The position numbers and the translations under genes are program-made. This document shows positions 17,522-26,195 of a stretch of 64,000 bases of DNA, in pieces. The stretch is from JAIBJN01 sp963699495 (GTDB lineage Bacteria > Actinomycetota > Thermoleophilia > Gaiellales > Gaiellaceae), in NCBI GenBank assembly GCA_963699495.1, contig CAVOUB010000005.1, forward strand, positions 1,054,001 to 1,118,000, read 5' to 3'. Below the pieces are notes generated by a model, which was given only the letters and a program-made list of their open reading frames with translations, ran no database searches and had not been told where the DNA came from. How positions within the stretch are numbered: the first letter of the stretch is position 1; each line of letters opens with the position of its first letter.

Positions 17522-18627
17522 GTCGCCGACCACGACCCATCGGCGCCCAGCTCGTCGCGCCGGGCCGGGTCGGCGACGATGCGGATGTCGATCCCGGGGA
17601 GCGCGCGCACCAGGCGCATGACCAGGGAGCTCTTCAGCATCTCCTCGCGCCGGCGGCTGTCGGGCGTGCCGATGAAGACGTACGTCGTCCCGCGGTCCGC
17701 GGCGACGGCGCGAACGGTCTCGACGAAGTCGTCGGACTCCTCTTCGAGGAAGTGCGCCCCGAGCACGACGCCGAGCCGGCGCAGAGCCGTGAGCTGCTCC
17801 CGGTCGGCATCCGAGAGGCGCCGGTCCGGCCTCCGCACCCAGAGGACGTCGAGCTCGGCCCCGAGGCGCTGGGACGAGCGCCACGCCCGGCGCAGCATTC
17901 GCTGCGAGCGCTCCTGCGGAGTGATGAGAGCCAGGATCCGCTCGGCGACCGGCTTCTCGCCGGCGGGGTCGAGCGCGGACGGGTGGCGGCGCGCCTCGAC
18001 GTCCTCGGCCACCTCGCGCAGGGCCAGCTCCCGCAGGGCGGCCAGGTTCTCGTGCTTGAAGAAGTTGGAGAGGGCGCGCTCGACCTCGTGGCCGGGATAG
18101 ACCCTGCCGGCCCGGAGCCGCAGCTGCAGCTCCTCCGGAGTCAGGTCGACGAGGACGACCTGGTCGGCCTGGTCGAGCACCCGGTCGGGGAAGGTCTCGC
18201 GCACCCGGATGCCGGTCAGCTCGTAGACGAGGTCGTTGAGGCTTTCGAGGTGCTGGACGTTGACCGTCGAGATGACGTCGATGCCGGCGTCGAGGATCTC
18301 GCCGATGTCCTCGTAGCGCTTCGTATTGCGGGAGCCCGGCGCGTTGGTGTGCGCCAGCTCGTCGATCAGTGCGACCTGAGGCGCGCGCCTGATGACCGCA
18401 TCGGGGTCGAGCTCCTCGATGGTCAGGTCGCCGTGCTCGACCTTGCGGCGCGGGACCGACTCGAGCCCTTCGGCCTGGGCTGCGGTCTCGGGGCGGGCGT
18501 GCGGCTCCAGGTAGCCGATGACGACGTCCGTCCCCTCGGCCTTCGCCTGCTGGCCCTCCTGGAGCATCCGGTAGGTCTTCCCGACCCCGGCCGTGGCTCC
18601 GAGGAGAATGCGGTAACGCCCGCGCAC
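17518..18627 (-). CDS. kdpD: KdpD N-terminal half (sensor ATPase and Usp-like domain) as a separate protein
   Basis: 369 aa, GTG start. Residues about 1-210 are the KdpD domain: Walker A GATAGVGKTYRML and the signature LIDELAHTNAPGSRNTKRYE. A universal-stress-like domain follows (about 225-360). The DUF4118 membrane part and the kinase core of normal KdpD are absent; they are encoded separately at 24611-26038. In E. coli the N-terminal part binds ATP and tunes the kinase to potassium levels. It lies 10 bases after kdpB. Confidence 0.9.
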   Translation of the reverse strand: MRGRYRILLGATAGVGKTYRMLQEGQQAKAEGTDVVIGYLEPHARPETAAQAEGLESVPRRKVEHGDLTIEELDPDAVIRRAPQVALIDELAHTNAPGSRNTKRYEDIGEILDAGIDVISTVNVQHLESLNDLVYELTGIRVRETFPDRVLDQADQVVLVDLTPEELQLRLRAGRVYPGHEVERALSNFFKHENLAALRELALREVAEDVEARRHPSALDPAGEKPVAERILALITPQERSQRMLRRAWRSSQRLGAELDVLWVRRPDRRLSDADREQLTALRRLGVVLGAHFLEEESDDFVETVRAVAADRGTTYVFIGTPDSRRREEMLKSSLVMRLVRALPGIDIRIVADPARRDELGADGSWSAT

Positions 18628-18637
18628 CCCCCGGAAT

Positions 18638-20698
18638 CTACGCGCCCAGGAGGTTGTGCACCACGAGGTCGATCAGCTTGATCCCGATGAACGGCAGGAT
18701 CACGCCGCCGAGCCCGTAGATGAAGAGGTTCCTGCGCAGGAGGGCCGTGGCCCCGATCGCGCGGTAGCGCACGCCGTGCAGCGCGAGCGGCACGAGCGCG
18801 GGAATGACGAGCGCGTTGAAGATGATCGCCGAGAGGATCGCGCTCTGCGGCGAGCCGAGATCCATGATGTTCAGGGCGTCGAGTGGCCCAGAGTCGCCGC
18901 TGACCGCATAGGTAGCCGCGAAGATCGCCGGGATGATGGCGAAGTACTTGGCGACGTCGTTGGCGATCGAGAAGGTCGTGAGCGAGCCGCGCGTGATCAG
19001 CTGCTGCTTCGCCACCTCGACGATCTCGATCAGCTTCGTCGGGTTCGAGTCGAGGTCGACCATGTTGCCGGCCTCCTTGGCGGCCTGCGTGCCGGTGTTC
19101 ATGGCGACGCCGACGTCCGACTGGGCGAGCGCGGGCGCGTCGTTCGTGCCGTCGCCGGTCATCGCCACCAGGCGGCCCTTGGCCTGCTCGTCCTTGATCA
19201 GCTCCATCTTCCGCTCCGGCGTCGCCTCGGCGAGGAAGTCGTCGAGCCCGGCCTCGCGCGCGATGACGGCGGCCGTCACCGGGTTGTCGCCGGTGATCAT
19301 GATCGAGCGGATGCCCATGCGGCGGAGCTCGACGAAGCGCTCCTCCATGCCGCCCTTGACGATGTCCTTCAGGTGGACCGCGCCGAGCGCCCAGTTGTCC
19401 TTCGCGACCAGGAGCGGCGTGCCGCCGTCCTCGGCGATCCGCTGGACGGCGGCGTCGAGCTCGGCCGGCACGCGGCCGCCGTTCGCCTCGACGAATGCCT
19501 TCACCGCGTCGGGAGCGCCCTTGCGGATCTGGTGTCCGTTCAGGTCGACGCCGCTCATGCGCGTCGTTGCGGTGAACGGGATGAACTCGGCTTCGACCTC
19601 GGAGAGGGTGCGCTCGCGGATCCCCTGCTGCTTGGCCAGCACGACGATGGAGCGGCCTTCGGGGGTCTCGTCCGCGAGCGAGGCGAGCTGTGCGGTGTCG
19701 GCGAGCTCGTGCTCGTCGACACCGTTCGCCGGGATGAGCTCGCTGGCCTGGCGGTTCCCGAGCGTGATCGTGCCCGTCTTGTCCAGGAGGAGCACGTCGA
19801 CGTCGCCGGCCGCCTCGACCGCACGGCCCGACATGGCGAGGACGTTGCGGCGCACGAGCCGGTCCATCCCGGCGATGCCGATTGCCGAGAGCAGCCCGCC
19901 TATCGTCGTCGGGATCAGCGCGACGAGGAGCGCGATCAGCACGGTCATGGAGATGTTGGTGCCCGCATAGAGCGCATACGGGTACAGCGTGACCGTGGCA
20001 GCGAGGAAGGTGATGGTGAGGCCGGCGAGCAGGATGTTCAGCGCGACCTCGTTCGGCGTCTTCCGGCGCTCGGCGCCCTCGACCAGGGCGATCATGCGGT
20101 CGAGGAAGGAGTGACCGGGCTCCTGGGTGACCTCGATCACGAGGCGGTCGGAGAGCAGGCGCGTGCCGCCGGTGACACCCGAGCGGTCGCCGCCGGCTTC
20201 GCGGATCACGGGCGCGGACTCGCCGGTGATCGCCGACTCGTCGACCGAGCCGACGCCCTCGACGATCTCCCCGTCGGCGGGGATCACCTCGCCGGCCACG
20301 ACCACGACGAGATCGCCGGGGCGGAGCTCGGGAGCGGGAACGTCCTCGACGCCTCCGCCCGGCACCTGCCGGTGCGCGACGGTCGTCGTGCGCGTTGCGC
20401 GAAGCGCCTTGGCCTGCGCCTTGCCGCGGCCTTCCGCCATCGCCTCGGCGAAGTTGGCGAAGAGGACCGTGAGCCAGAGCCACACCGCGATCGAGCTCGT
20501 GAACCAGAGCGGCTCCTGCCCGGTGTCTCCGCGAACGACGTCGATCACGAAGATCGCCGAGACGATGACGCTGCCGAGCTCGACGATGAAGATCACCGGG
20601 TTGTGAACCTGGGTCCGGGGGTCGAGCTTCCTGAAGGAGTCCGCGATCGCGCTGACGACGATCTCGCGCGTGAAGAGGCTCTCGGAGCGGGTCGTCAT
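18638..20698 (-). CDS. kdpB: Potassium-transporting P-type ATPase subunit KdpB
   Basis: 686 aa, full length. It hydrolyses ATP to drive potassium import through KdpA. Phosphorylation motif DKTGTITLG, hinge GDGTNDAPALAQSDVGVAMN, TGDNPVTAAVIA and the TGES loop (DESAITGESAPVI) are all intact, with seven membrane helices in the usual pattern. The gene follows kdpC, not kdpA, which reverses the common A-B-C order. A 160-bp gap with a hairpin precedes it, and it is close to the kdpD N-terminal gene. Confidence 0.97.
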   Translation of the reverse strand: MTTRSESLFTREIVVSAIADSFRKLDPRTQVHNPVIFIVELGSVIVSAIFVIDVVRGDTGQEPLWFTSSIAVWLWLTVLFANFAEAMAEGRGKAQAKALRATRTTTVAHRQVPGGGVEDVPAPELRPGDLVVVVAGEVIPADGEIVEGVGSVDESAITGESAPVIREAGGDRSGVTGGTRLLSDRLVIEVTQEPGHSFLDRMIALVEGAERRKTPNEVALNILLAGLTITFLAATVTLYPYALYAGTNISMTVLIALLVALIPTTIGGLLSAIGIAGMDRLVRRNVLAMSGRAVEAAGDVDVLLLDKTGTITLGNRQASELIPANGVDEHELADTAQLASLADETPEGRSIVVLAKQQGIRERTLSEVEAEFIPFTATTRMSGVDLNGHQIRKGAPDAVKAFVEANGGRVPAELDAAVQRIAEDGGTPLLVAKDNWALGAVHLKDIVKGGMEERFVELRRMGIRSIMITGDNPVTAAVIAREAGLDDFLAEATPERKMELIKDEQAKGRLVAMTGDGTNDAPALAQSDVGVAMNTGTQAAKEAGNMVDLDSNPTKLIEIVEVAKQQLITRGSLTTFSIANDVAKYFAIIPAIFAATYAVSGDSGPLDALNIMDLGSPQSAILSAIIFNALVIPALVPLALHGVRYRAIGATALLRRNLFIYGLGGVILPFIGIKLIDLVVHNLLGA

Positions 20699-20783
20699 CG
20701 TGCGCTCTCCCAGCGTCCCTCCAGGCGATACATGCCTGCTTCTGCCCCGCGATCACACGGCGCCGGAGCCCACACCCGCCCTT

Positions 20784-20804
20784 GCCAAGGCAGCCAGCCT
20801 TGGC
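20784..20804. other. Stem-loop in the kdpC-kdpB intercistronic gap
   Basis: Perfect 8-bp arms GCCAAGGC (20784-20791) and GCCTTGGC (20797-20804) around a 5-base loop. They sit in the only sizeable gap inside the pump operon, about 85 bases before the kdpB ATG. It could be a partial terminator, an mRNA-stability element or a protein site. There is no T run. Confidence 0.4.
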
Positions 20805-20858
20805 GGCGGACGAGTGCAGACTCCAGCTTGGTGCTCGCGATGCAGAAGGGAGGCAGCA

Positions 20859-21440
20859 TCATCTGGAGGGACGCTCGTCCAGCGAGAGGTTCAGCTCCAG
20901 GACGTTCACGCCGGGCTCGCCGAAGAAGCCGATGAACCGGCCGTCGGTGGCGTCGTCGATCAGCTCCTGCACGCGCTCGGGCGAGAGCCCCCGGACCTCG
21001 GCGATGCGCGCGGCCTGCAGCTCGGCGTAGGCCGGCGAGATGTGCGGGTCGATGCCCGAGCCGGAGGTCGTGACGGCGTCCACGGGGATGTCGCCGATCT
21101 CGAGGCCCGGGTTGTACGGGCCCTCGAGCTCGAGGATCGCCTGCGCCTGCTCGTCAACGAAACTGGCGAGGTCGGGATTCGTCGGCCCGAGGTTGAGGAA
21201 GCTCGTCCCCGCCGCGTTGTAGTCGACGGCGGAGGGCCGCGGGTGGAAGTACTCGGGCGCGGTGAATGCCTGCGCGGCGAGCCGCGAGCCGACCACCTGC
21301 CCGTCGCGCTCGATCAGGCTGCCGTCGGCCTTCTCGGGGAAGGCGACCTGGGCGAAGCCGGTCATGAGCGCGGGATAGGCGAAGCCGAAGACGGCCGTGA
21401 AGAGGATCGCCGCGATGACCGAGGAGACGAGCGCCCGCAT
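20859..21440 (-). CDS. kdpC: Potassium-transporting ATPase subunit KdpC
   Basis: 193 aa. One N-terminal membrane helix (about 8-28) ahead of an extracytoplasmic domain with the family pattern YFHPRPSAVDYNAAGTSFLN and DAVTTSGSGIDPHISP. KdpC stabilises the KdpAB complex and raises its potassium affinity. Its ATG shares a base with the kdpA stop (TGATG), so translation is coupled to kdpA. Confidence 0.96.
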   Translation of the reverse strand: MRALVSSVIAAILFTAVFGFAYPALMTGFAQVAFPEKADGSLIERDGQVVGSRLAAQAFTAPEYFHPRPSAVDYNAAGTSFLNLGPTNPDLASFVDEQAQAILELEGPYNPGLEIGDIPVDAVTTSGSGIDPHISPAYAELQAARIAEVRGLSPERVQELIDDATDGRFIGFFGEPGVNVLELNLSLDERPSR

Positions 21441-23149
21441 CAGGAGAGCGCCTCCACGATCGGGCCGAGCGCGAGCGCCGGGAAGATCATCAGGCCTGCG
21501 GTCAGGAGGATCACCGCCACGAGGAGGACCGAGAAGGTCGGCCCGTCGGTGCGGAAGGTGCCGGCCGAGGCGGGCACGATCTTCTTCCCCGCGAGCGAGC
21601 CCGCAAGCGCGAGCGCGGCGATCAGCGGGGCGAAGCGGCCCAGGTAGAGGGCGACCGTGCCCAACCGGGTGGAGAAGTCCGTCGCGCCGTAGCCGGCGAA
21701 GGCGCTGCCGTTGTTGTTCGACTGGGAGTCGTACGTGTAGAAAGACTCGGAGAACCCGTGCGCGCCGGGGTTGTAGATGGAGGCCAGGCCGACGTCGGTG
21801 ACGACGGCGACGGCGACCAAGATCAGCACCATCGTGGGCACGAAGAGCGCGCCGACGGCGGCGATCTTGATCTCCCGCGCCTCGATCTTCTTCCCCAGGT
21901 ACTCGGGCGTGCGGCCGACCATCAGCCCGGCCACGAAGACGGCGATGACGATGTAGAAGACCATCCCGTAGAGGCCGGAGCCGACCCCGCCGAAGATGAC
22001 CTCGCCCGTGAACATGTTCGTGATCGGCACGGCGCCGCCGCCCGCGGTGAGCGCGTCGTGGCCGCCGTTCACCGACCCGTTGGAGGCGTTCGTCGTCGCC
22101 ACCGCCCAGAGAGACGTGTTGGCGATCCCGAAGCGCACCTCCTTGTCGGCCATGTTCCCACCGCTCTGGTCGTCCCCGGCGGCAAGGTCCACGCCTGACG
22201 CCTGCAGCACCTGGGAGCCGTGCTGCTCGAGCGGTGTGATCACGGCCACGCCGATCGCGAACATCGCAAACATCGCGGCGAAGACGGCGTAGCCCTGCTT
22301 CCGGGCTCCGACCAGCTTCCCGAACATGAAGACGAGGCCGGCGGGGATGAGCAGGATCGACAGCATTTCGAGGAAGTTCGTGAAGCCGTTCGGGTTCTCG
22401 AAGGGGACGGCGGAGTTCGAGTTGTAGAAGCCGCCGCCGTTCGTCCCCAGCTGCTTGATCGCGATCTGGGACGCCACCGGGCCGCGCGCGATCGACTGCT
22501 CCGCTCCTTCGAGCGTCGTCGCGGTCGCGGCTCCGTCGAAGGTCTGCGGCACGCCCTGGGAGATCAGGGCGATGGCCAGCACGACCGAGAGCGGCAGGAG
22601 GATGTACACGACCGAGCGGTAGAGGTCCTGCCAGAAGTTGCCCAGCGTCTTCGAAGACCGGCGCGTGAAGCCGCGGATGACGGCCACGAGGACTGCCATG
22701 CCGACCGCGGCGGAGACGAAGTTCTGCACCGCGAGCCCGGCCATCTGGCTCAGGTACGACATCGTCGTCTCGCCGCCGTAGTACTGCCAGTTCGTGTTCG
22801 TCACGAAGCTCGCGGTCGTGTTCAGCGAGATGTGCGACGGGACGGCGGGTAGGCCGTCGGGGTTGAGGAAGAGATGGCTCTGCAACCGGAGCAGTGCATA
22901 GAGGAGGAGCGAGAAGACGGCGGTGAAGATGACGACCGTCTTGGCATAGCTCTTCCAGTCCTGCTCCCTGGCAGGGTCGGTGCGGACGATCCGGTAGAAG
23001 CCGCGCTCGAGCGCTCCCAGGCCGAACCGGCGCGTGACCGCGCCTCCTTCGGCCGAGTAGACGCGGGCCATGAAGAGGCCGAGCGGCAGCCCCAGCGCGA
23101 TCAGCGCGATCGCGTAGAAGACCAGCTGGGCGATCGAGACGGGCTCCAC
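21440..23149 (-). CDS. kdpA: Potassium-transporting ATPase subunit KdpA (channel-like)
   Basis: 569 aa, GTG start. Multi-pass channel-like subunit with the filter-loop regions intact (TNTNWQYYGGETTMSYLSQM; GTNGGGFYNSNSAVPFENP; TNMFTGEVIFGGVGSGLYG). The protein has the normal length and order of segments. The start codon abuts the stop of kdpF with no gap, and the gene is followed by kdpC with a 1-base overlap. Confidence 0.97.
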   Translation of the reverse strand: MEPVSIAQLVFYAIALIALGLPLGLFMARVYSAEGGAVTRRFGLGALERGFYRIVRTDPAREQDWKSYAKTVVIFTAVFSLLLYALLRLQSHLFLNPDGLPAVPSHISLNTTASFVTNTNWQYYGGETTMSYLSQMAGLAVQNFVSAAVGMAVLVAVIRGFTRRSSKTLGNFWQDLYRSVVYILLPLSVVLAIALISQGVPQTFDGAATATTLEGAEQSIARGPVASQIAIKQLGTNGGGFYNSNSAVPFENPNGFTNFLEMLSILLIPAGLVFMFGKLVGARKQGYAVFAAMFAMFAIGVAVITPLEQHGSQVLQASGVDLAAGDDQSGGNMADKEVRFGIANTSLWAVATTNASNGSVNGGHDALTAGGGAVPITNMFTGEVIFGGVGSGLYGMVFYIVIAVFVAGLMVGRTPEYLGKKIEAREIKIAAVGALFVPTMVLILVAVAVVTDVGLASIYNPGAHGFSESFYTYDSQSNNNGSAFAGYGATDFSTRLGTVALYLGRFAPLIAALALAGSLAGKKIVPASAGTFRTDGPTFSVLLVAVILLTAGLMIFPALALGPIVEALS

Positions 23150-23239
23150 CTAGAGCTTCTCCCCGCGGAAGAGCGCGTAGCAGAGGTAGACGAAAACGGC
23201 TATCGAGATCGCCAGGCCGAATGCCTGTGCGGCGCTCAT
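23150..23239 (-). CDS. kdpF: KdpF-like small membrane subunit
   Basis: 29 codons: MSAAQAFGLAISIAVFVYLC and then YALFRGEKL. One membrane helix ends in a short charged tail, the size and shape of KdpF, a stabilising peptide of the Kdp pump. The stop lies directly before the kdpA start, the standard kdpF position. It is too short to be seen by length-based gene finding; position and helix are the evidence. Confidence 0.85.
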   Translation of the reverse strand: MSAAQAFGLAISIAVFVYLCYALFRGEKL

Positions 23240-23243
23240 CGCT

Positions 23244-23327
23244 CTAGACGCGGTCGAAGAGGTAGATGAACGAGTACGCCACGAGCAGGCACGCGGCCGC
23301 GATTGCGATCGAGGCGAGGTCGAACAC
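23244..23327 (-). CDS. Second tiny membrane peptide upstream of kdpF
   Basis: 27 codons from GTG, 7 bases after GGAAG: MFDLASIAIAAACLLVAYSF then IYLFDRV. A single membrane helix ends in a Asp-Arg-Val tail. It ends 4 bases before kdpF begins, in the same operon. It may be a duplicated KdpF-like subunit or another pump accessory. The good ribosome site and clean helix support translation. Confidence 0.6.
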   Translation of the reverse strand: MFDLASIAIAAACLLVAYSFIYLFDRV

Positions 23328-23381
23328 TAGAAGCTTCCGTTCCGGTAGCCGCGGAGCGCCGTCATGACGGGTTCCACCGCC

Positions 23382-23828
23382 CTAGGCGGCGACGCGCTCC
23401 TCCAGGGGGCGAGCGACGAGCACCGGGCGCCTCGAGCGACGTGCGACCCAATTCGACACGCTGGCTCCGATCCGGAGCCGTCGCGGGCGCTCGCCGACAA
23501 CCACGAGGTCAGCGTCGATCGTGTCCGCGTAGGTGACGATCGAGTCGGAAACGTCGCCTGCGATCAGCTCGCGCTGAAAACGCACGCCGCGATCCTCCGC
23601 AAGGTGGGCAGCGCCGTCAAGCGCTTCGTCCTCGCCGTCTCCCAGGAGCTGGGACACGGGACGCATGGACGGTCGCCCGGCCACGAACTTCACGGCCGGC
23701 ACGACATGGAGGAACGTGACTTCGGCCTCCTCGGCCGCCGCCAGCTCGACTCCGAGCTCGATCGCGTGCTGCGACGAGTTGCCGCCGTCAGTCGCGACGA
23801 GGATTCGGTTGATGTGTCTTGTACTCAC
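23382..23828 (-). CDS. Universal stress protein family protein
   Basis: 148 aa from a GTG 5 bases after AAAGGA. A longer in-frame start upstream adds an unlikely extension. UspA fold with N-terminal NRILVATDGGNSSQHAIELG and the C-terminal ATP-loop region ADLVVVGERPRRLRIGASVS. It lies between the kdp regulators and the pump genes on the same strand, and the kdpD N-terminal half also carries a Usp-like domain, so a link to potassium or osmotic stress is plausible. Confidence 0.85.
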   Translation of the reverse strand: MSTRHINRILVATDGGNSSQHAIELGVELAAAEEAEVTFLHVVPAVKFVAGRPSMRPVSQLLGDGEDEALDGAAHLAEDRGVRFQRELIAGDVSDSIVTYADTIDADLVVVGERPRRLRIGASVSNWVARRSRRPVLVARPLEERVAA

Positions 23829-23924
23829 AGCAGTCCTTTCAACGAACCGGGAAACATGTCTCCAGGCTAGGGCCACCGAACTGAAGAGGTGCCTAAGAGT
23901 CCCGGCACGGGGCTTAAGCCGCTC

Positions 23925-24614
23925 TTAAAGCTCGTGTGGGGCCACGAAGCGGTAGCCGGCGCCCGGCTCGGTGAGGATGTACTGCGGCCGCGCCGGGTCC
24001 TGCTCGAGCTTGCGGCGCAGGTGCGAGACGTAGACGTGCAGATAGTGCGACTCGGTCTGGTAGGCGGGTCCCCACACCGCGCGGAGGATCATCCGGTGCG
24101 TCAACAGCTTCCCCTCGTTCTCGACGAAGAGGCGAAGCATGTCGAACTCATGCCGGGTGAGATGAACCGGCTCGCCCGCGCGGGACACGGCGTGCTTCTC
24201 GAAGTCGATCGTGAGGTCGCCGACCTCGACCGTGGGCTCCCCGGTCGGGCCCGCCCGTCGGAGGGCGGCGCGCAGCCGCGCCAGCAGCTCCTCGACGCCG
24301 AAGGGCTTCGTGACGTAGTCGTCGGCGCCGGCATCCAGCGCGGCCACCTTCTCGCCCTCCTCCCCGACGGCCGACAGGATGAGGATCGGCGCCTTCAACC
24401 ATCCGCGCAGCTCGTGGCAGACCTCGACGCCGCTGCGGTCGGGAAGGACGAGGTCGAGGATGACGGCCTCGGGCGGCCGCGCGGCAGCCCTCGTCAGCGC
24501 CTCGGCGGCGGTGGCGGCTGCCTCCACGTCGTAGCCGGCGCCGCGCAGCGCCGTCTGCAGCGCCCGGAGGATCTGAGGCTCGTCGTCGACGACGAGGACC
24601 CGAGCCCCGCTCAC
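23925..24614 (-). CDS. kdpE: KdpE-like response regulator
   Basis: 229 aa OmpR-family regulator. Receiver domain with acidic pair VVDDE and phospho-Asp in AVILDLVLPDRSG. The winged helix ends YILTEPGAGYRFV, typical of KdpE. Its start overlaps the kinase gene stop by 4 bases, so the two are co-translated. By family knowledge it activates the kdp pump genes when potassium is low. The pump genes lie downstream on the same strand after the stress-protein gene. Confidence 0.93.
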   Translation of the reverse strand: MSGARVLVVDDEPQILRALQTALRGAGYDVEAAATAAEALTRAAARPPEAVILDLVLPDRSGVEVCHELRGWLKAPILILSAVGEEGEKVAALDAGADDYVTKPFGVEELLARLRAALRRAGPTGEPTVEVGDLTIDFEKHAVSRAGEPVHLTRHEFDMLRLFVENEGKLLTHRMILRAVWGPAYQTESHYLHVYVSHLRRKLEQDPARPQYILTEPGAGYRFVAPHEL

Positions 24615-26038
24615 GCCTCCGCCTCGACGGGCACCTCGACGAGCGGCAGCGCGAGCACGAAGGAGGCGCCTTGCCCCTGCCGCGACTCGGCCCAGACCCG
24701 TCCGCCGTTCCCTTCGGCAAACCCCTTGGCGATGGCGAGGCCGAGCCCGCTGCCTCTGCGATCCTCGGCGCCGGGAGCCCGTGCGAAAGGCTCGAAGATG
24801 CGCTCCAGATCGGCTTCCGGGATTCCCGGGCCCTGGTCGACGATCCTGGCCAGCATCTCGCTGCGCGTCGTCGTCACCCGCACGTGGACGGGCTTGTCCG
24901 GCGGCGAGAACTTGAGTGCGTTCTCGAGCAGGTTCACGAGCACGCGCTCGACCTGGATCGCGTCCACCTCGACGACGGGGGCGTCGGCCGGCAGCGCGAG
25001 CTCGACCCGTCCCGCGGAGGGGCCGAGCTGCTCGAGCGCCTGCGCGATCAGCTCCTCGACCGCCCAGAGCTCGCGGTTCGGGTCGGCTGCACCTGCCTGG
25101 AGGCGCGAGAGGTCGAGCAGGTTGCCGACCACCCGCTCGAGGCGATCGACCTCGAGCCCTACGGTCTCGAGCAGGCCCGCCCGGTCCTCCTCGTCGAGCG
25201 AGAGCGCAGAGTTCTCGAGCGTCTCAGCCGCAACCCGGATCGCGGTGAGCGGAGAGCGGAGGTCGTGGCTGACCGCCTGGAGCACGGCGGTCTTGATCGT
25301 GTCGCTGCGGCGGAGCGCCTCCGCCTCGACTGCCTCCCGCGCCAGGCGCTCGCGGTCGATCGCCACCCCGACGAGGGACGCCAGCGCCGGCAGAAAGCGC
25401 CGGCGGATGGCAAGGTTCGACTCCGGCCCTTCGCGTACGTAGAGCCTGCCGAGGTGGCGACCGCCGGCGTCGAGCTCGAGCGGCGATTCGCCGGGCGGCG
25501 GCTCGGAGCCGCGGCCGAGGACGATGCGCGCGCTCTCGACCTGCAGGACGTCCACGAGCGCGGGTGAGAAGCGCTCGAGCTCGGACACCGCGCTGTCACC
25601 CTGCAGGAAGGCCGTGGCCATCTGGGCGAGCAGAGCCTCCTCCCGGCCGCGCTGCTCGGCCTCCTCGGCACGCTGGCGCGCGCGCACCGCGAGGTCGCTG
25701 GCGACGATGCCGACGAAGAGGTAGACGGCGAGCGCGAACCAGTGCTCGCCGTTGGAGAGGCGGAAGGTGTAGAGCGGAGGGAGGAAGAGGAAATTGAAGA
25801 GGGCCGCGCTCGCCAGGGCGACCGGAATCGCGTAGGCGCGTCCGAAGAGGACGGCGACCGGCAGCACGGCGAAGAGGTAGAGGACGCCGAGGCTGAGGAC
25901 CGGGACGAAGGTCTCGCAGGCGTAGACCGCCCCCGTGACGAGCGCGAGCGAGACGATGCTGACGAGGATCCCGGCGCTGCGGCGCCGCCTCCTCCCCGAG
26001 CTCCTGAGCAGCCGGTCGGCACGATCGAGCGCGCTCAC
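24611..26038 (-). CDS. kdpD: KdpD C-terminal half: DUF4118 membrane domain and histidine kinase core
   Basis: 475 aa, GTG start. Four membrane helices (about 22-115) form the DUF4118 module of KdpD. A GAF-like region follows (about 150-225), then the H box AVSHDLRSPLTAIRVAAETL and an ATPase domain with LLENALKFSPPDKP, VDQGPGIPEA and GSGLGLAIAKGFAEGN. The first roughly 400 residues of standard KdpD are missing and are found as a separate gene at 17518-18627. Together the two genes cover a complete KdpD. Confidence 0.92.
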   Translation of the reverse strand: MSALDRADRLLRSSGRRRRRSAGILVSIVSLALVTGAVYACETFVPVLSLGVLYLFAVLPVAVLFGRAYAIPVALASAALFNFLFLPPLYTFRLSNGEHWFALAVYLFVGIVASDLAVRARQRAEEAEQRGREEALLAQMATAFLQGDSAVSELERFSPALVDVLQVESARIVLGRGSEPPPGESPLELDAGGRHLGRLYVREGPESNLAIRRRFLPALASLVGVAIDRERLAREAVEAEALRRSDTIKTAVLQAVSHDLRSPLTAIRVAAETLENSALSLDEEDRAGLLETVGLEVDRLERVVGNLLDLSRLQAGAADPNRELWAVEELIAQALEQLGPSAGRVELALPADAPVVEVDAIQVERVLVNLLENALKFSPPDKPVHVRVTTTRSEMLARIVDQGPGIPEADLERIFEPFARAPGAEDRRGSGLGLAIAKGFAEGNGGRVWAESRQGQGASFVLALPLVEVPVEAEA

Positions 26039-26195
26039 CGGCGCAATGTAGATGCTCGGGAAGCTGGAGGGCCGGGGCGCGGCGCCCGGCTCCTTGCCCG
26101 GTTCCTAGAGGCATCACGCCAGTCCAGCGCCTGGTCGAGAACGAGCTCTCGCGGATGGTGCTCGCGGGCTCCTGTCGAGCGCGCCTAGCCGGCGA

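Noticed and set aside
23328..23381. c-di-AMP (ydaO-type) riboswitch before the kdp genes
   Set aside because: The gap is far too short and no such fold is visible.
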